Shown here: piece after piece, positions 25,314-35,603 of the stretch
Layout of the letters: each line of letters begins with the position of its first letter
Position numbering within the stretch: the first letter of the stretch is position 1
Assembly: GCF_050633125.1 (NCBI RefSeq)
Contig: NZ_JBOEFX010000021.1
Span: 219,986 to 283,985, forward strand
Length of the DNA stretch: 64,000 nucleotides
Direction of reading: 5' to 3'
From: Lewinella sp050633125
Lineage (GTDB): Bacteria; Bacteroidota; Bacteroidia; Chitinophagales; Saprospiraceae
Notes under the pieces: model-generated
Seen by the model: the letters and a program-made list of their open reading frames with translations, nothing else
Told to the model about the DNA's origin: nothing
The model's database searches: none
Program-made: the position numbers and the translations under genes

Positions 25314-28300
25314 ATGAGAATTCAAATACTTTCTTTCCTCTACTTACTATTTTCATTACCGCTGTCCGCCCAGCTAACATGCGACGATGAATTTCTCCTA
25401 ACAGGAAGTGCCACCTTAATGGGAGAGTGCATCCAACTAACCTCCAATGCAAATGGGCAACAAGGTTGTGCCTGGTTTAATGAAGAAACAGACTTTTCCC
25501 AGCCTTTCTCTCATACCATGACCCTCAATTTTGGCACCAGCAATGCTGGCGCGGATGGCATCTGCTTAGTCTACCAGAGCAATACTTCCTCTACCTGCGG
25601 AATCAGTGGTGAAGGTATCGGAGCACAGGGTATTCCTAATTCCTTTATCGTAGAGTTCGACACCTACCAGAACACTGCCTTAGGCGACCCCGTTAATGAC
25701 CATGCTGCCATTAATATCAATGGTGATTTTACAACAACTATTAATGGTCCTTATGATCTCGGTAATATTGAAGATGGTAACGACTACGATGTTACCTTCA
25801 CTTGGGACCCCGCGACCAATACTTACGAAGTCTACTTTGACGGTAATCTGATTCTATCCGGTATTTTTGACATCATCAACAATTGTTTTGGTGGATCTGA
25901 TATGGCCTTTTGGGGGTACACTTCTTCTACGGGTGGGGCAACTAATGTACATACCGTATGCCCTGGGCTCCCCGCAGAAGTAGTCGCTGATGCAGGAACC
26001 ATGGTAACCATCCCTTGCGTTGGCGCTTTGGCTTCCCTTGATGGAAGCGGATCTGATTCCGGCCCTGAATTTGAATATGAATGGACAACCAGCAACGGAA
26101 ATATTGTTTCTGGAGAATTTACAGATATGCCTGTTGTAGATGCCGCAGGAACTTATACCCTTACGGTTTACAACAATCTCACTTTCTGTGAAAGCATGGA
26201 CGACGTTATCGTTGTCATCAATCAATTGGAAGCTGAAATTGACATTCCGCCTTATCTGGATTGTATCACCGGAGAGGTAACCCTCGACGGCAGCAACTCT
26301 ACCTCGGGCAACGATATCTCGTACGACTGGACAACCAGCGACGGAAACTTCACAGACACCAATGGCAATCAAGCTACTGTCGATGAACCCGGAGAATACA
26401 CCCTAACCGTTATCTATGACGATGGCCAAGGTGGCTTTTGTATGGAAGAAACCAGTGTAATTGTCGAAGACAACCCGGATGTCCCTGTAGCATTTGCACT
26501 CGATGAGATCCTGACCTGCGACCCACCCAGCGTAGAATTAGATGGAACAGGTTCGTCAGAAAGCAGTGTCTTTGATTACGAATGGACAACCAACGATGGT
26601 GTTATTTTAGCCGGAGGCAATACGCTTTTCCCGCTGGTAGGTGCTGAGGGCTTCTACACCTTAACTGTAACGAACAGCATCTCCGGATGCACTGATGAAT
26701 ACGATATTTATGTGACGGCAGATCAGGATATCCCCGATGCGATCGCCATTGTTGATGGAGAGGTGGGCTGTGCAAATTCAAGCCTGGTGATCGACGGTAG
26801 TCTATCCTCCTTTGGAGATGAATTCACTTACCAATGGACAACCTCCAATGGCAATATTGTAAGTGGCGCAACAGACTTTTCTCCAGAGGTTGATCAACCA
26901 GGCGACTATACGCTCGTAGTCACAGATACAGACAATGGCTGTACAGACCAAACAACCGTAACCGTACAGGGAGGAAACAACCCTGTCATTGTTGACATCA
27001 CTGCTCCTCCAACACTTACGTGCCTCACTACCAGTGTGGTGTTGGATGGTACTTCGAGTATTCCATTTACCGGCGTCACCTATAGTTGGACGACTACAAA
27101 TGGGACACTCGTCGGCCCTACAGATCAAGAAACTGCTACCGCTACCGCTCCTGGAGATTATACTTTAGTTGTCACTGAAATAGACACTGGCTGTAGCAAT
27201 ATGGCCACAGTTACCGTAAATGAAAACACAACACCACCTGCCGCAGAAGCAGGAACGGCTCCCCCTTTCAGTTGTGGAGACTCCAACCTGCAACTCAACG
27301 GCAATGGCTCTTCTGACACCAATGCCTCCTACCTCTGGAGCACCGCCAACGGTACCATCATCAGCGGAGCTACCACCCTGGACCCTTTTGTAGGATCAGC
27401 AGGCACCTATGTCCTCGAAGTCACCAGCACCGTCAACGGCTGTACCGCCACAGACCAGGTGATTGTTGTAGGGGATGATGACACTCCTGTTGTACAAATA
27501 ATATTAAACGACACCTTGGATTGCCTTACAAACACCTTGGTATTAGACGCTTCCGGGTCCACTAGCGGAATGGACTACAACCTCGTTTGGTCAACCTCTG
27601 GCGGCCAATTTGTAAGTGGTACCAACGGCCTTCTGCCAGTAGTAGACCAGTCCGGCGTATACACCCTTGAAATCACCGACACGACCAATGGTTGCAGCAG
27701 TAGCGCTTCGGTCACTGTCTTACAGGATACGCTCATGCCTGTTGCAACGATTATGCCGCCCGTTGAGCTTAACTGCCAAGTTACCGATCAGGTATTAAAC
27801 GGCTCCGGCAGTAGCCAAGGAGGAAACTTCCAATACCTGTGGTCTACTAGCAACGGACAAATCACCTCGGCCAGCGATACGCTCCTGGCGAGTATCAACG
27901 CTCCTGGTGACTACCAGCTATTGGTTGAAAACACCAACAATGGGTGTACCTCCACCACTACTGTAACGGTAACAGAAGATATAGTGCTACCCGACTTATC
28001 TATACTGCCAATTAGCGAGCTGAATTGTGTACAAAGTGATATGACCATCACTGCGAGCCTGGGCACTTCATTCCCCAATCCTGATTTCCAGTGGAACACT
28101 TTGGACGGAACAATCTCAGGTAGCGACAGTACCGCTCAAATTTTAGCAACCAGCATCGGAACCTACAACGTAACGGTACTGAACCCTGCTAATCAATGTA
28201 CCGATTCCAGCAGCATTCAGCTAACAGAAAACACCGTATCGCCAGCCGCATCCGCAGGAACAGATCAAAACCTGGATTGTAATATAACTACTCACACCCT

Positions 28301-31300
28301 TGGCGGGAATAGTAGCACCGGCAACAGTATCAACTACACTTGGTCTAGTCCCAATGCAACACTCCCTTCACTTGATAGTATTGCAACCTTAGCCGTTAGC
28401 GATCCCGGTATGTATATTCTCGAAGTTTTGGACGAGAATAATGGTTGCTTTGCAATAGACACCGTGCTCGTGACCCAAGACATACAACTCCCTACGGCTA
28501 TGGTCGCATTGCCTCCTCAATTGACCTGTACCGATAGTCTTTCTCTCTTGGATGGTAGTGGCTCTGTCGGCACCTCCGCATTGCTCTACGCTTGGTCTAC
28601 CTTGAACGGTAGCCTCGTCGGCAACCCAAGCGCGAATCAAATAAATGCCGGACAGGCCGGTGACTATCAATTGATCGTTACCAACACCATCAACGGTTGT
28701 ATGGACACTACCTTTACTGTCGTTACTCAAGACGACAACTTCCCACAGGCCAGTATAGTAATGCCTTTGTCGCTCACCTGTGGACGACTGAGCGTCAACT
28801 TAGCTGGTACAGCCAATAGTAACAGTGGCAATACCGCCTTCACCTGGACAACCGCTGATGGAAATATTGTGCAAGACGCTAGTACGCTACAACCTTTGGT
28901 AGATAGTCCTGGCACGTACACCCTCACCGTCGAAGACACTAACAATAACTGCCGGGCGCAGGCCGAAATTCAGGTGCTGCTAGACAACACCCCACCTATT
29001 GTTGATGCAGGGCTGGACACACTCCTGAATTGTGCCCGGACACAGCTGCAATTATCAGGTACTGCCGATGCACAAGGGGCTGGTGTAACCTACGCATGGA
29101 GCACGATGAATGGCAACATTCAAAATGGAGCGAACACTGCTACTCCTATGATTGACGCAGCAGGCACCTACCTTCTGGAAATAACAAACACCACCAACGA
29201 GTGCTTGGCCACCGACCAAGTAACCGTGACACTGGATACCATCAGCCCTGTTATCCAAATTTTACCACCAGCCATTTTAACTTGCGCTGACACCACCGCT
29301 ACCCTCGATGCGGGAGCGAGCCTCGCAGGTAGCAACCCAATTTACAGCTGGAGCAATACCACCAGTCTACCCATTACGAATGAAGATCAAGCTATAGCTA
29401 CAATTACACAAGCTGGAGATTACCAGCTCCTTCTTACCAATACAAACAATGGCTGTAGCCAAACAGCGACCGTCTCCGTACTTAATAACCTGACACCTCC
29501 GGTGCCAATGATTGCAGTACCTGACACCTTGGATTGTGTCACCCTTTCGGTAGGGCTCGACGCAACGGGGAGTACCGGAAACATGCTTTCCTTCGCGTGG
29601 TCAAATGCAGATGGCAATACGATCACCAACAGCTCAACATCCACACCTACGGTCGGTTTATCTGGTAGCTACGAGTTACTTTTAACGGATAACGACAACG
29701 GCTGTACCGCTTCTGCCAACATCTTCGTAGAAGAAGATACCGATACACCACTAGTAGCCATTACAACACCAATAACGGTAGACTGTAACAACCCTAGCAT
29801 CCAATTGCAAGGTAACACCGCCAGTAATGTAGGTAATGCGCCCGTATACAGCTGGACCACTGCCGATGGTAATATTCTGCAAGATGCTAACACCCTTACA
29901 CCAACCGTCGACCAAGCAGGCAACTATACACTGATGGTTACCAATACCGACAATGGCTGCGTAGGTAGCCGTACGATTTTAGTCCGAGAAGACCTGGATG
30001 ATCCTATTGTCCAAATTGCCCCTGTCGACACGCTCAACTGTACGATACTTTCTTTAAATATCCTGGGAGAAAACAGCACCGGAACAAGTAGCTTATCCTA
30101 CCTGTGGGAAAGCCCTGACGGGAATATCATCAGTCCTGCTGACGAAGCCAACATTACGGTAAATACACCGGGAAGCTATGGTCTTTTAGTCACCAACCTC
30201 ACCAACGGATGTACCGATAGCTTAGGTACAACGGTCTTTCAAGATACGCTTCAGCCAGTAGCCATGATTGATATGGCGGGTATTTTAGATTGTGGAACAC
30301 CAAGCTTAATACTAGACGCTGGCGCATCGAGCAGCGGGCCTGATCTGACCATCACCTGGTCGACAACCAACGGTCAAATAGACGACGGAGCAGATGGTTT
30401 ATTGCCGGAAATTAGTCAGCCAGGTATCTATACCCTGGAGATTGTGAATACAGAAAATACCTGTTCCGATAGTGCCAGTATTGAAGTATTACAAGATGAC
30501 GATGTACCTGTTATCATCTTTGCTACGCCGGCGGAACTCAATTGCAATGTACTAAACACACCATTAGATGCAACAGCCTCTAGCATGGGGGCGGATTTAC
30601 TCTACAGCTGGACGACAACAGGTGGGGTCATCCTCTCTGGTGCCGACGGACTCAACCCACAAGTAGGCGCACCCGGCACCTATATTCTTATGATTGAAGA
30701 TACCAGCAACGATTGTAGCAACACTGCCAATGTCATCGTGGAACAAGACATTACACCACCCCTCGCTTCTGCGGGCAACGATTTCGTACTGGATTGTACC
30801 GATGAGCAGGATAACCTAAATGGCTCCAACTCTTCCCAGGGCAGTAACTTCACCTACCTCTGGACATCAGTTAATGGGGCGACCATTTTCAACGAGAACA
30901 CACTATCCCCAACTATCAATGCCCCCGGAGACTATCAAATCCTTGTGACGAATACCGACAATGGTTGTACCGCAATGGACCTTGTGACCGTTACCGAAAA
31001 CATCCCTGTCGCTACATTGGAGGCAGTACAACCACTCTGTTTTGGCGACGTTGGCTTGATCAACTTCAGCAGCATTCAAGGTGGCACCCCTCCTTATCTT
31101 TACAGTATCAATAATGGAAACAGCTTGCAGTCGCAAACACTTTTTACGAACATCCCCGCAGGTGTTTATCAGACATTAATTGAAGATAGCAATGGCTGTA
31201 CCTATGAAGAAACGATTGAAATCATTCAACCCGATTCGCTCTACGTGCTGGTCACCCAGCCCGAATTAGAGATCGATTACGGAGACAGTATAAGACTGAT

Positions 31301-31784
31301 TGCGCAAACCAACTACCCGGAAGCATCACTGGCACAAATCAATTGGGAAGACGCATCGACGCTTAGTTGTGGCGATTGCCTGGCCCCTTACGCACAGCCT
31401 ACCGAAACAAGCCTTTATCAGATCAGTGTAATTTCAGAAAATGGCTGTAGCGACAAAGCCTTGGTCAGGGTTTTCGTCAACCGGGATTTCCCGGTGTATT
31501 TCCCTAATATTTTCTCGCCCAATGGTGATGGCGACAATGATGTATTTTATCCATTTGCCGAATTGGGCAGTGTCACCCAAATACATCAATTCGACATTTT
31601 TGATCGCTGGGGGAACGCTATTTACACCGTTGATAATTTTGCGCCCAATGATCCTCGCTACGGATGGGATGGCACCAAAGCGGGTGTAACAATGAACCCT
31701 GCGGTATTCGTCTATTTTGCCGAAGTAGAGTTTGCGGATGGTCGAATCGAGATATTCAAAGGAGATGTTACACTTATTCGATAG
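25314..31784 (+). CDS. Giant secreted protein: lectin-like domain, 20 PKD-like repeats, type B T9SS (gliding-associated) C-terminus
   Basis: A 2156-residue cell-surface protein. A signal peptide (residues 1-20, ending SLPLSAQ) is followed by an L-type-lectin-like domain (about 25-215) with NSFIVEFDTYQN and DYDVTFTWDP motifs. Then come 20 repeats of about 83 residues. Each carries an early Cys (LxC), a Y-x-W-[TS]-[TS]-x-x-G block, a PG-x-Y-x-L-x-V strand, a late Cys (NGC) and a D-x-x-x-P link; the two Cys probably form a disulfide. A SprB-like repeat (CFGDVG..GGTPPYLYSI) follows, and the end is the CHU_C/type B sorting domain (FPNIFSPNGDGDND..FDRWGN..GWDGT..GDVTLIR). It is exported by T9SS and probably acts in adhesion or gliding. 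The ATG at 25314 is chosen because the signal peptide begins there; an ATG at 25269 would add 15 residues before it. Confidence 0.9.
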   Translation: MRIQILSFLYLLFSLPLSAQLTCDDEFLLTGSATLMGECIQLTSNANGQQGCAWFNEETDFSQPFSHTMTLNFGTSNAGADGICLVYQSNTSSTCGISGEGIGAQGIPNSFIVEFDTYQNTALGDPVNDHAAININGDFTTTINGPYDLGNIEDGNDYDVTFTWDPATNTYEVYFDGNLILSGIFDIINNCFGGSDMAFWGYTSSTGGATNVHTVCPGLPAEVVADAGTMVTIPCVGALASLDGSGSDSGPEFEYEWTTSNGNIVSGEFTDMPVVDAAGTYTLTVYNNLTFCESMDDVIVVINQLEAEIDIPPYLDCITGEVTLDGSNSTSGNDISYDWTTSDGNFTDTNGNQATVDEPGEYTLTVIYDDGQGGFCMEETSVIVEDNPDVPVAFALDEILTCDPPSVELDGTGSSESSVFDYEWTTNDGVILAGGNTLFPLVGAEGFYTLTVTNSISGCTDEYDIYVTADQDIPDAIAIVDGEVGCANSSLVIDGSLSSFGDEFTYQWTTSNGNIVSGATDFSPEVDQPGDYTLVVTDTDNGCTDQTTVTVQGGNNPVIVDITAPPTLTCLTTSVVLDGTSSIPFTGVTYSWTTTNGTLVGPTDQETATATAPGDYTLVVTEIDTGCSNMATVTVNENTTPPAAEAGTAPPFSCGDSNLQLNGNGSSDTNASYLWSTANGTIISGATTLDPFVGSAGTYVLEVTSTVNGCTATDQVIVVGDDDTPVVQIILNDTLDCLTNTLVLDASGSTSGMDYNLVWSTSGGQFVSGTNGLLPVVDQSGVYTLEITDTTNGCSSSASVTVLQDTLMPVATIMPPVELNCQVTDQVLNGSGSSQGGNFQYLWSTSNGQITSASDTLLASINAPGDYQLLVENTNNGCTSTTTVTVTEDIVLPDLSILPISELNCVQSDMTITASLGTSFPNPDFQWNTLDGTISGSDSTAQILATSIGTYNVTVLNPANQCTDSSSIQLTENTVSPAASAGTDQNLDCNITTHTLGGNSSTGNSINYTWSSPNATLPSLDSIATLAVSDPGMYILEVLDENNGCFAIDTVLVTQDIQLPTAMVALPPQLTCTDSLSLLDGSGSVGTSALLYAWSTLNGSLVGNPSANQINAGQAGDYQLIVTNTINGCMDTTFTVVTQDDNFPQASIVMPLSLTCGRLSVNLAGTANSNSGNTAFTWTTADGNIVQDASTLQPLVDSPGTYTLTVEDTNNNCRAQAEIQVLLDNTPPIVDAGLDTLLNCARTQLQLSGTADAQGAGVTYAWSTMNGNIQNGANTATPMIDAAGTYLLEITNTTNECLATDQVTVTLDTISPVIQILPPAILTCADTTATLDAGASLAGSNPIYSWSNTTSLPITNEDQAIATITQAGDYQLLLTNTNNGCSQTATVSVLNNLTPPVPMIAVPDTLDCVTLSVGLDATGSTGNMLSFAWSNADGNTITNSSTSTPTVGLSGSYELLLTDNDNGCTASANIFVEEDTDTPLVAITTPITVDCNNPSIQLQGNTASNVGNAPVYSWTTADGNILQDANTLTPTVDQAGNYTLMVTNTDNGCVGSRTILVREDLDDPIVQIAPVDTLNCTILSLNILGENSTGTSSLSYLWESPDGNIISPADEANITVNTPGSYGLLVTNLTNGCTDSLGTTVFQDTLQPVAMIDMAGILDCGTPSLILDAGASSSGPDLTITWSTTNGQIDDGADGLLPEISQPGIYTLEIVNTENTCSDSASIEVLQDDDVPVIIFATPAELNCNVLNTPLDATASSMGADLLYSWTTTGGVILSGADGLNPQVGAPGTYILMIEDTSNDCSNTANVIVEQDITPPLASAGNDFVLDCTDEQDNLNGSNSSQGSNFTYLWTSVNGATIFNENTLSPTINAPGDYQILVTNTDNGCTAMDLVTVTENIPVATLEAVQPLCFGDVGLINFSSIQGGTPPYLYSINNGNSLQSQTLFTNIPAGVYQTLIEDSNGCTYEETIEIIQPDSLYVLVTQPELEIDYGDSIRLIAQTNYPEASLAQINWEDASTLSCGDCLAPYAQPTETSLYQISVISENGCSDKALVRVFVNRDFPVYFPNIFSPNGDGDNDVFYPFAELGSVTQIHQFDIFDRWGNAIYTVDNFAPNDPRYGWDGTKAGVTMNPAVFVYFAEVEFADGRIEIFKGDVTLIR

Positions 31785-31807
31785 TTGCGCACAAATAAAT
31801 AATAGTC

Positions 31808-32398
31808 ATGAATTCCGAACAGATTAAAGAAAAAACAAGGCCCTTAATCAACAAGGTGTCACCTATATCGGAGGGGTCGTTAGACCTGGTGAATGACTTG
31901 ATCGTAATTGAAGTTTATGAAAAAGGAGATCTTTTTATAGATAGAGGAAAAAGAAATAACAAGGAGTACTTTGTTTACGAAGGTGTTTGCCGGAGCTTTC
32001 TACTAAGCCCGGAAGGTGAAGAAGTAACCATCTCCTTCTTTCTTGAAGGCGGTGTACTTTCTCCAAATAAAACGAGAACGGCCAATCAAATATCTCACCT
32101 CAACTTTCAAGCGCTTACCAAGCTAACCGTTGCCAGTTTAAACGCTGACAAGTTTGAGCAGCTCATGATAAATCACATTGACATACGTGAGTTTGGAAAT
32201 ATGGTTTTACAAAATGAACTCCTTGCAAAAGTTGAGAAAGAAATTGGCCTCGCTTCGCTGAATGCTAAAGAAAGACTCCTTCTTTTCAGAGAAAAATATC
32301 ACTTCCTGGAAAATCTAATCTCACATATTGACATTGCCTCCTATCTCGGAATTACAAATATTTCCCTAAGTAGACTCCGTAAAGGACTTATGGCGTAA
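31808..32398 (+). CDS. Crp/Fnr-family transcriptional regulator
   Basis: A 196-residue regulator with an N-terminal cyclic-nucleotide-binding-like beta-barrel (residues 25-120, KGDLFIDRGKRNNKEYFVYEGVCRSFLL and GEEVTISFFLEGG) and a C-terminal helix-turn-helix (ISHIDIASYLGITNISLSRLRKGL, about 170-194). The conserved Arg/Glu pocket for cAMP is not evident, as in most Bacteroidota homologues, so the ligand is unknown. It lies 78 bp upstream of the Lnt/nitrilase-like gene in the same direction and may control it. Confidence 0.87.
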   Translation: MNSEQIKEKTRPLINKVSPISEGSLDLVNDLIVIEVYEKGDLFIDRGKRNNKEYFVYEGVCRSFLLSPEGEEVTISFFLEGGVLSPNKTRTANQISHLNFQALTKLTVASLNADKFEQLMINHIDIREFGNMVLQNELLAKVEKEIGLASLNAKERLLLFREKYHFLENLISHIDIASYLGITNISLSRLRKGLMA

Positions 32399-32476
32399 AA
32401 TATCATCCTTTAACAAATGTTAATGGATTTGAAATCAGAAGCATCAATCTTTGTGGAGAATTAAAAACAAAGAAAG

Positions 32477-33952
32477 ATGAAAACTTCCTCAAGTCCCTCC
32501 CCGCAAGGATTTAATGTAAATAAAATTAATCCACTTTGGTATCTCGCAATCGGAGTAGCTACCATTACGCTATCTCACATGACCTTTAGTATTGAAGTTA
32601 TGGCTTGGGTTTCAAGTGTTCCTTTTTTAATTTATCTAAGTCTCACACAAGGCTGGAAGTCAAGATTAACCTTTTTTCTGGCTTTCGTTTTAGCTTGGAC
32701 TTTGGTGGTAGCGAAGATTATTAGCGAGCCAATACCCCTAGTGCTAACCTTCCTCTACTCGATCCCAATTAGTTTATTCCACCTGCCCGCTTACCTAGCC
32801 TGGAGTAGATTTAAAAATCAAAAATACGCGCTGTTTCTATTTCCTGTTATCATGATCATTATGGAATGGATTCAATACACTTTTACTCCTCTTGCCAGTT
32901 GGGGAGTAGCAGCATATACCATGCACGATAATGTATCACTTATTCAAACAGTGTCCTTGTTTGGCTTGGCTGGGCTCAGCTTTCTGATTTACTGGGTTAA
33001 TGTCTCAATTGCTACTATCATACTCAAAAGGAAAACCGCTATTTCAACATTTCAGCTTCCGGTAATTATGTTGTTCCTTTTAATTGTTTTTGGCTCTATT
33101 CGTTACGACTTGAGTAAATCCAATGGCGTTGACACCGTAACTGTTGCAGCAGTTGGAACAGATTCCGAGGTGAGTGGTCTACCATTACCTTCTAAGAAAA
33201 GTAATGAACAGAATAAAACGGCATTATTTGAGCGAACCAGAACAGCAGCAGATGGTGGTGCTAAAATAATAGCATGGAACGAAGCTGCCTTATTTATAAT
33301 GCCTGAAGAGGAGCAGGAATGGATTAAATCCATAAAAGAACTAGCCATTGAACTCAATATCACTTTGGTAGCTTCTTATGTGACACCCATTTCACAAACG
33401 CCCTTTAGGTATGAGAACAAGTACCAATTTATTGATTCGTCAGGGAACATCACGCATTCCTACCTCAAGCATCAACCCGTACCAGGAGAGCCAGCCGTGC
33501 AGGGAACATCACCTTTAAAGGTGATTGATGTAACAGGAACAAAAATCGGAGCTGCTATTTGCTATGATTATGATTTTCCATACCTGGCAAAAGAGTATGG
33601 TGAATTAGGAGCCGATATGGTTATTCTTCCGTCAAGTGACTGGAGAGGCATTGACCCTGTGCATACAGAAATGGCTGCCTTTAGAGCAGTTGAGCAAGGT
33701 CACTCGGTGCTGCGTTCAACGCGTTTTGGGCTTTCCGCAGCAATCACACCATACGGTGAAATGGCTTCACAAATGAGCAGTTTTGATGGAAATAAAAAAA
33801 TCATGTATGCACAACTGCCTGCTAAAGGTGTTACTACATTATACTCCATCATTCAGGATAGTTTTGTTTACCTGTCTATAGGCTTTTTACTATTTTTCAT
33901 TGTAACTACCATTCGATCAAAAAAAAGCGCCCCGACTATTCAACGTTCGTAA
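32477..33952 (+). CDS. Apolipoprotein N-acyltransferase-like carbon-nitrogen hydrolase
   Basis: A 491-residue protein. About seven TM helices span residues 15-205, followed by a nitrilase-superfamily domain (about 220-455). The catalytic triad is visible as Glu268 (AWNEAAL), Lys331 (SYLKHQPVPGEP) and Cys362 (GAAICYDYDFPYL). This is the architecture of Lnt, which N-acylates the N-terminal Cys of lipoproteins at the periplasmic face. Canonical Lnt has Glu after ICY; here Asp replaces it, and a final TM helix (465-482) is present. With a Crp regulator beside it, it could be a second, specialised copy. A strong terminator follows. Confidence 0.78.
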   Translation: MKTSSSPSPQGFNVNKINPLWYLAIGVATITLSHMTFSIEVMAWVSSVPFLIYLSLTQGWKSRLTFFLAFVLAWTLVVAKIISEPIPLVLTFLYSIPISLFHLPAYLAWSRFKNQKYALFLFPVIMIIMEWIQYTFTPLASWGVAAYTMHDNVSLIQTVSLFGLAGLSFLIYWVNVSIATIILKRKTAISTFQLPVIMLFLLIVFGSIRYDLSKSNGVDTVTVAAVGTDSEVSGLPLPSKKSNEQNKTALFERTRTAADGGAKIIAWNEAALFIMPEEEQEWIKSIKELAIELNITLVASYVTPISQTPFRYENKYQFIDSSGNITHSYLKHQPVPGEPAVQGTSPLKVIDVTGTKIGAAICYDYDFPYLAKEYGELGADMVILPSSDWRGIDPVHTEMAAFRAVEQGHSVLRSTRFGLSAAITPYGEMASQMSSFDGNKKIMYAQLPAKGVTTLYSIIQDSFVYLSIGFLLFFIVTTIRSKKSAPTIQRS

Positions 33953-33997
33953 GGATTACAAAGCGCATAAGGCGTATCCCACTCATTCAGTAATGAG

Positions 33998-34040
33998 AAA
34001 GGCGACAAAATGCCATTTAGCACTTTGTCGCCTTTTTAAG
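33998..34040 (+). terminator. Intrinsic terminator after the Lnt-like gene
   Basis: AAAGGCGACAAA (33998-34009) pairs without mismatch with TTTGTCGCCTTT (34024-34035) around a 14-base loop, followed by TT. The stem carries A and T tracts on both sides, so it may also stop transcripts from the minus strand (NhaC gene). Confidence 0.88.
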
Positions 34041-34130
34041 TAACTCTGCTCCTTGTAGTCCCCAGACTACAAGGATATATCCCGCTGGTCTCCCGACCAG
34101 CTCGTGGCGATTTTGAAAACTCTCAAATAA

Positions 34131-35594
34131 TTACTTCGCTAAAAACTCTCCGTTCAACTGGCGAATCTTAATCCGGAAGGCAGCAAACAGCAAGGTCATA
34201 AACGGACTTAGGTAATTGAAGATCGCGTAGATGAAATAATCGACGACGGATACGCCAAGTACCCCAGACTGATAAGCGCCACAGGTATTCCAAGGCACCA
34301 ATACCGAAGTAACTGTTCCTGAATCTTCCAGCGTACGACTTAGGTTTTCAGGCGCAAGGCCGCGTTCCTCATAGGCTTTAGAAAACATCTTACCAGGCAC
34401 AACGATTGCCAAGTATTGATCAGATGCCGTGACATTGAGGGCCAAACAGCTGGCCACGGTGCTCGCAAACAAGCTAAAAGTACTTTCTGCCATATTGAGC
34501 AGTGAACGACTGATGCGTGCAAGTGCTCCGATGGCATCCATGATTCCACCAAAAACCATCGCACATAAGATCAACCAAATCGTACCCAACATTCCAGACA
34601 TTCCTCCGGAAGAGAAGAGGTCATTAAGTAGAGCATTGTCTGTCTCCACAGCTACATCCACCGTCATGGCTTTCATCACCCCAACGTAAGCGCTGGTGAA
34701 GCTAAGCGAATCTGTTTCGGCTATAGCCGCCACAACGCCTGGCTGAAAACCTACCGCAAAAAAACCGCCCAGCAACGTACCCGCCAACAAGGCGATTAAG
34801 GGTTTCGTTTTTCGGATAATCAAAAGAATAACCGCTATGGGTACCAAAAACAGGACTGGGCTAATATAAAATTGCTGCTCCATCGCACCAAGCAATGCTT
34901 TGGTATCGGCGACACCTGTAGGCTCTATCGTCAGGCCAATTATTATAAATACGATGATGGTAACGATAATGGTAGGAACAGTGGTGTAAGCCATATAGCG
35001 GATGTGCGTGAACAATTCGCCACCAGCCATAGCCGGTGCCAGGTTGGTAGTATCTGACAATGGCGACATTTTATCACCGAAGTACGCTCCAGACAATACC
35101 GCTCCTGCGACCATGCCCAAAGGAATACCAATCGCTTGGCCAATCCCTATCAAGGCAATACCTACCGTGGCTGAAGTCGTCCAGGAACTACCCGTAGCAA
35201 TAGAAATAATGGCACAAATGACCACCGTAGCAGGTAGAAATATCGTTGGGTTCAATATTTTTAAACCATAAAAAATCATAGATGGAATGACGCCGCTGAT
35301 GAGCCAGGTTCCAGCCAATGCACCCACAAATAATAAGATAAGAATGGCTTCCGTCGTCGATTTGATGTTGTTGGCGACTTCATCAATCATTTTGCTGTAG
35401 GAAACCTTGTTCATAAACCCAACAATGGCAGCAACCGCGCCACCTATGAGCAAGATAAACTGGTTAGAGCCACTGAGGGCATCGTCCCCAAAAACACTCA
35501 CGTTGAAACTAAGTAGGATAACCAGAACAATGACGGGAATTAACGCTTCCCAGATGTTGAGTTCCTGATTTTCAATAATTGGCTGTTCTTCCAT
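34131..35594 (-). CDS. nhaC: NhaC-family Na+/H+ antiporter
   Basis: A 487-residue protein with about 11-12 TM helices and the NhaC family pattern: ATGSSWTTSATVGIALIGIG, GAVLSGAYFGDKMSPLSDTTNLAPA (starting near residue 160) and SGTVTSVLVPWNTCGAYQ near the C-terminus. It exchanges Na+ for H+ across the inner membrane, fitting a marine or saline habitat. It starts nine bases after the stop of the upstream CorC-like gene, so the two are co-transcribed. Confidence 0.9.
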   Translation of the reverse strand: MEEQPIIENQELNIWEALIPVIVLVILLSFNVSVFGDDALSGSNQFILLIGGAVAAIVGFMNKVSYSKMIDEVANNIKSTTEAILILLFVGALAGTWLISGVIPSMIFYGLKILNPTIFLPATVVICAIISIATGSSWTTSATVGIALIGIGQAIGIPLGMVAGAVLSGAYFGDKMSPLSDTTNLAPAMAGGELFTHIRYMAYTTVPTIIVTIIVFIIIGLTIEPTGVADTKALLGAMEQQFYISPVLFLVPIAVILLIIRKTKPLIALLAGTLLGGFFAVGFQPGVVAAIAETDSLSFTSAYVGVMKAMTVDVAVETDNALLNDLFSSGGMSGMLGTIWLILCAMVFGGIMDAIGALARISRSLLNMAESTFSLFASTVASCLALNVTASDQYLAIVVPGKMFSKAYEERGLAPENLSRTLEDSGTVTSVLVPWNTCGAYQSGVLGVSVVDYFIYAIFNYLSPFMTLLFAAFRIKIRQLNGEFLAK

Positions 35595-35603
35595 GAGTGT
35601 TTT

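Noticed and set aside
25950..31000. Regular ~249-bp periodicity that could suggest a CRISPR-like or satellite array
   Set aside because: The periodicity comes from the PKD-like protein repeats; the DNA units are diverged and in frame, with no identical direct repeats or spacers.
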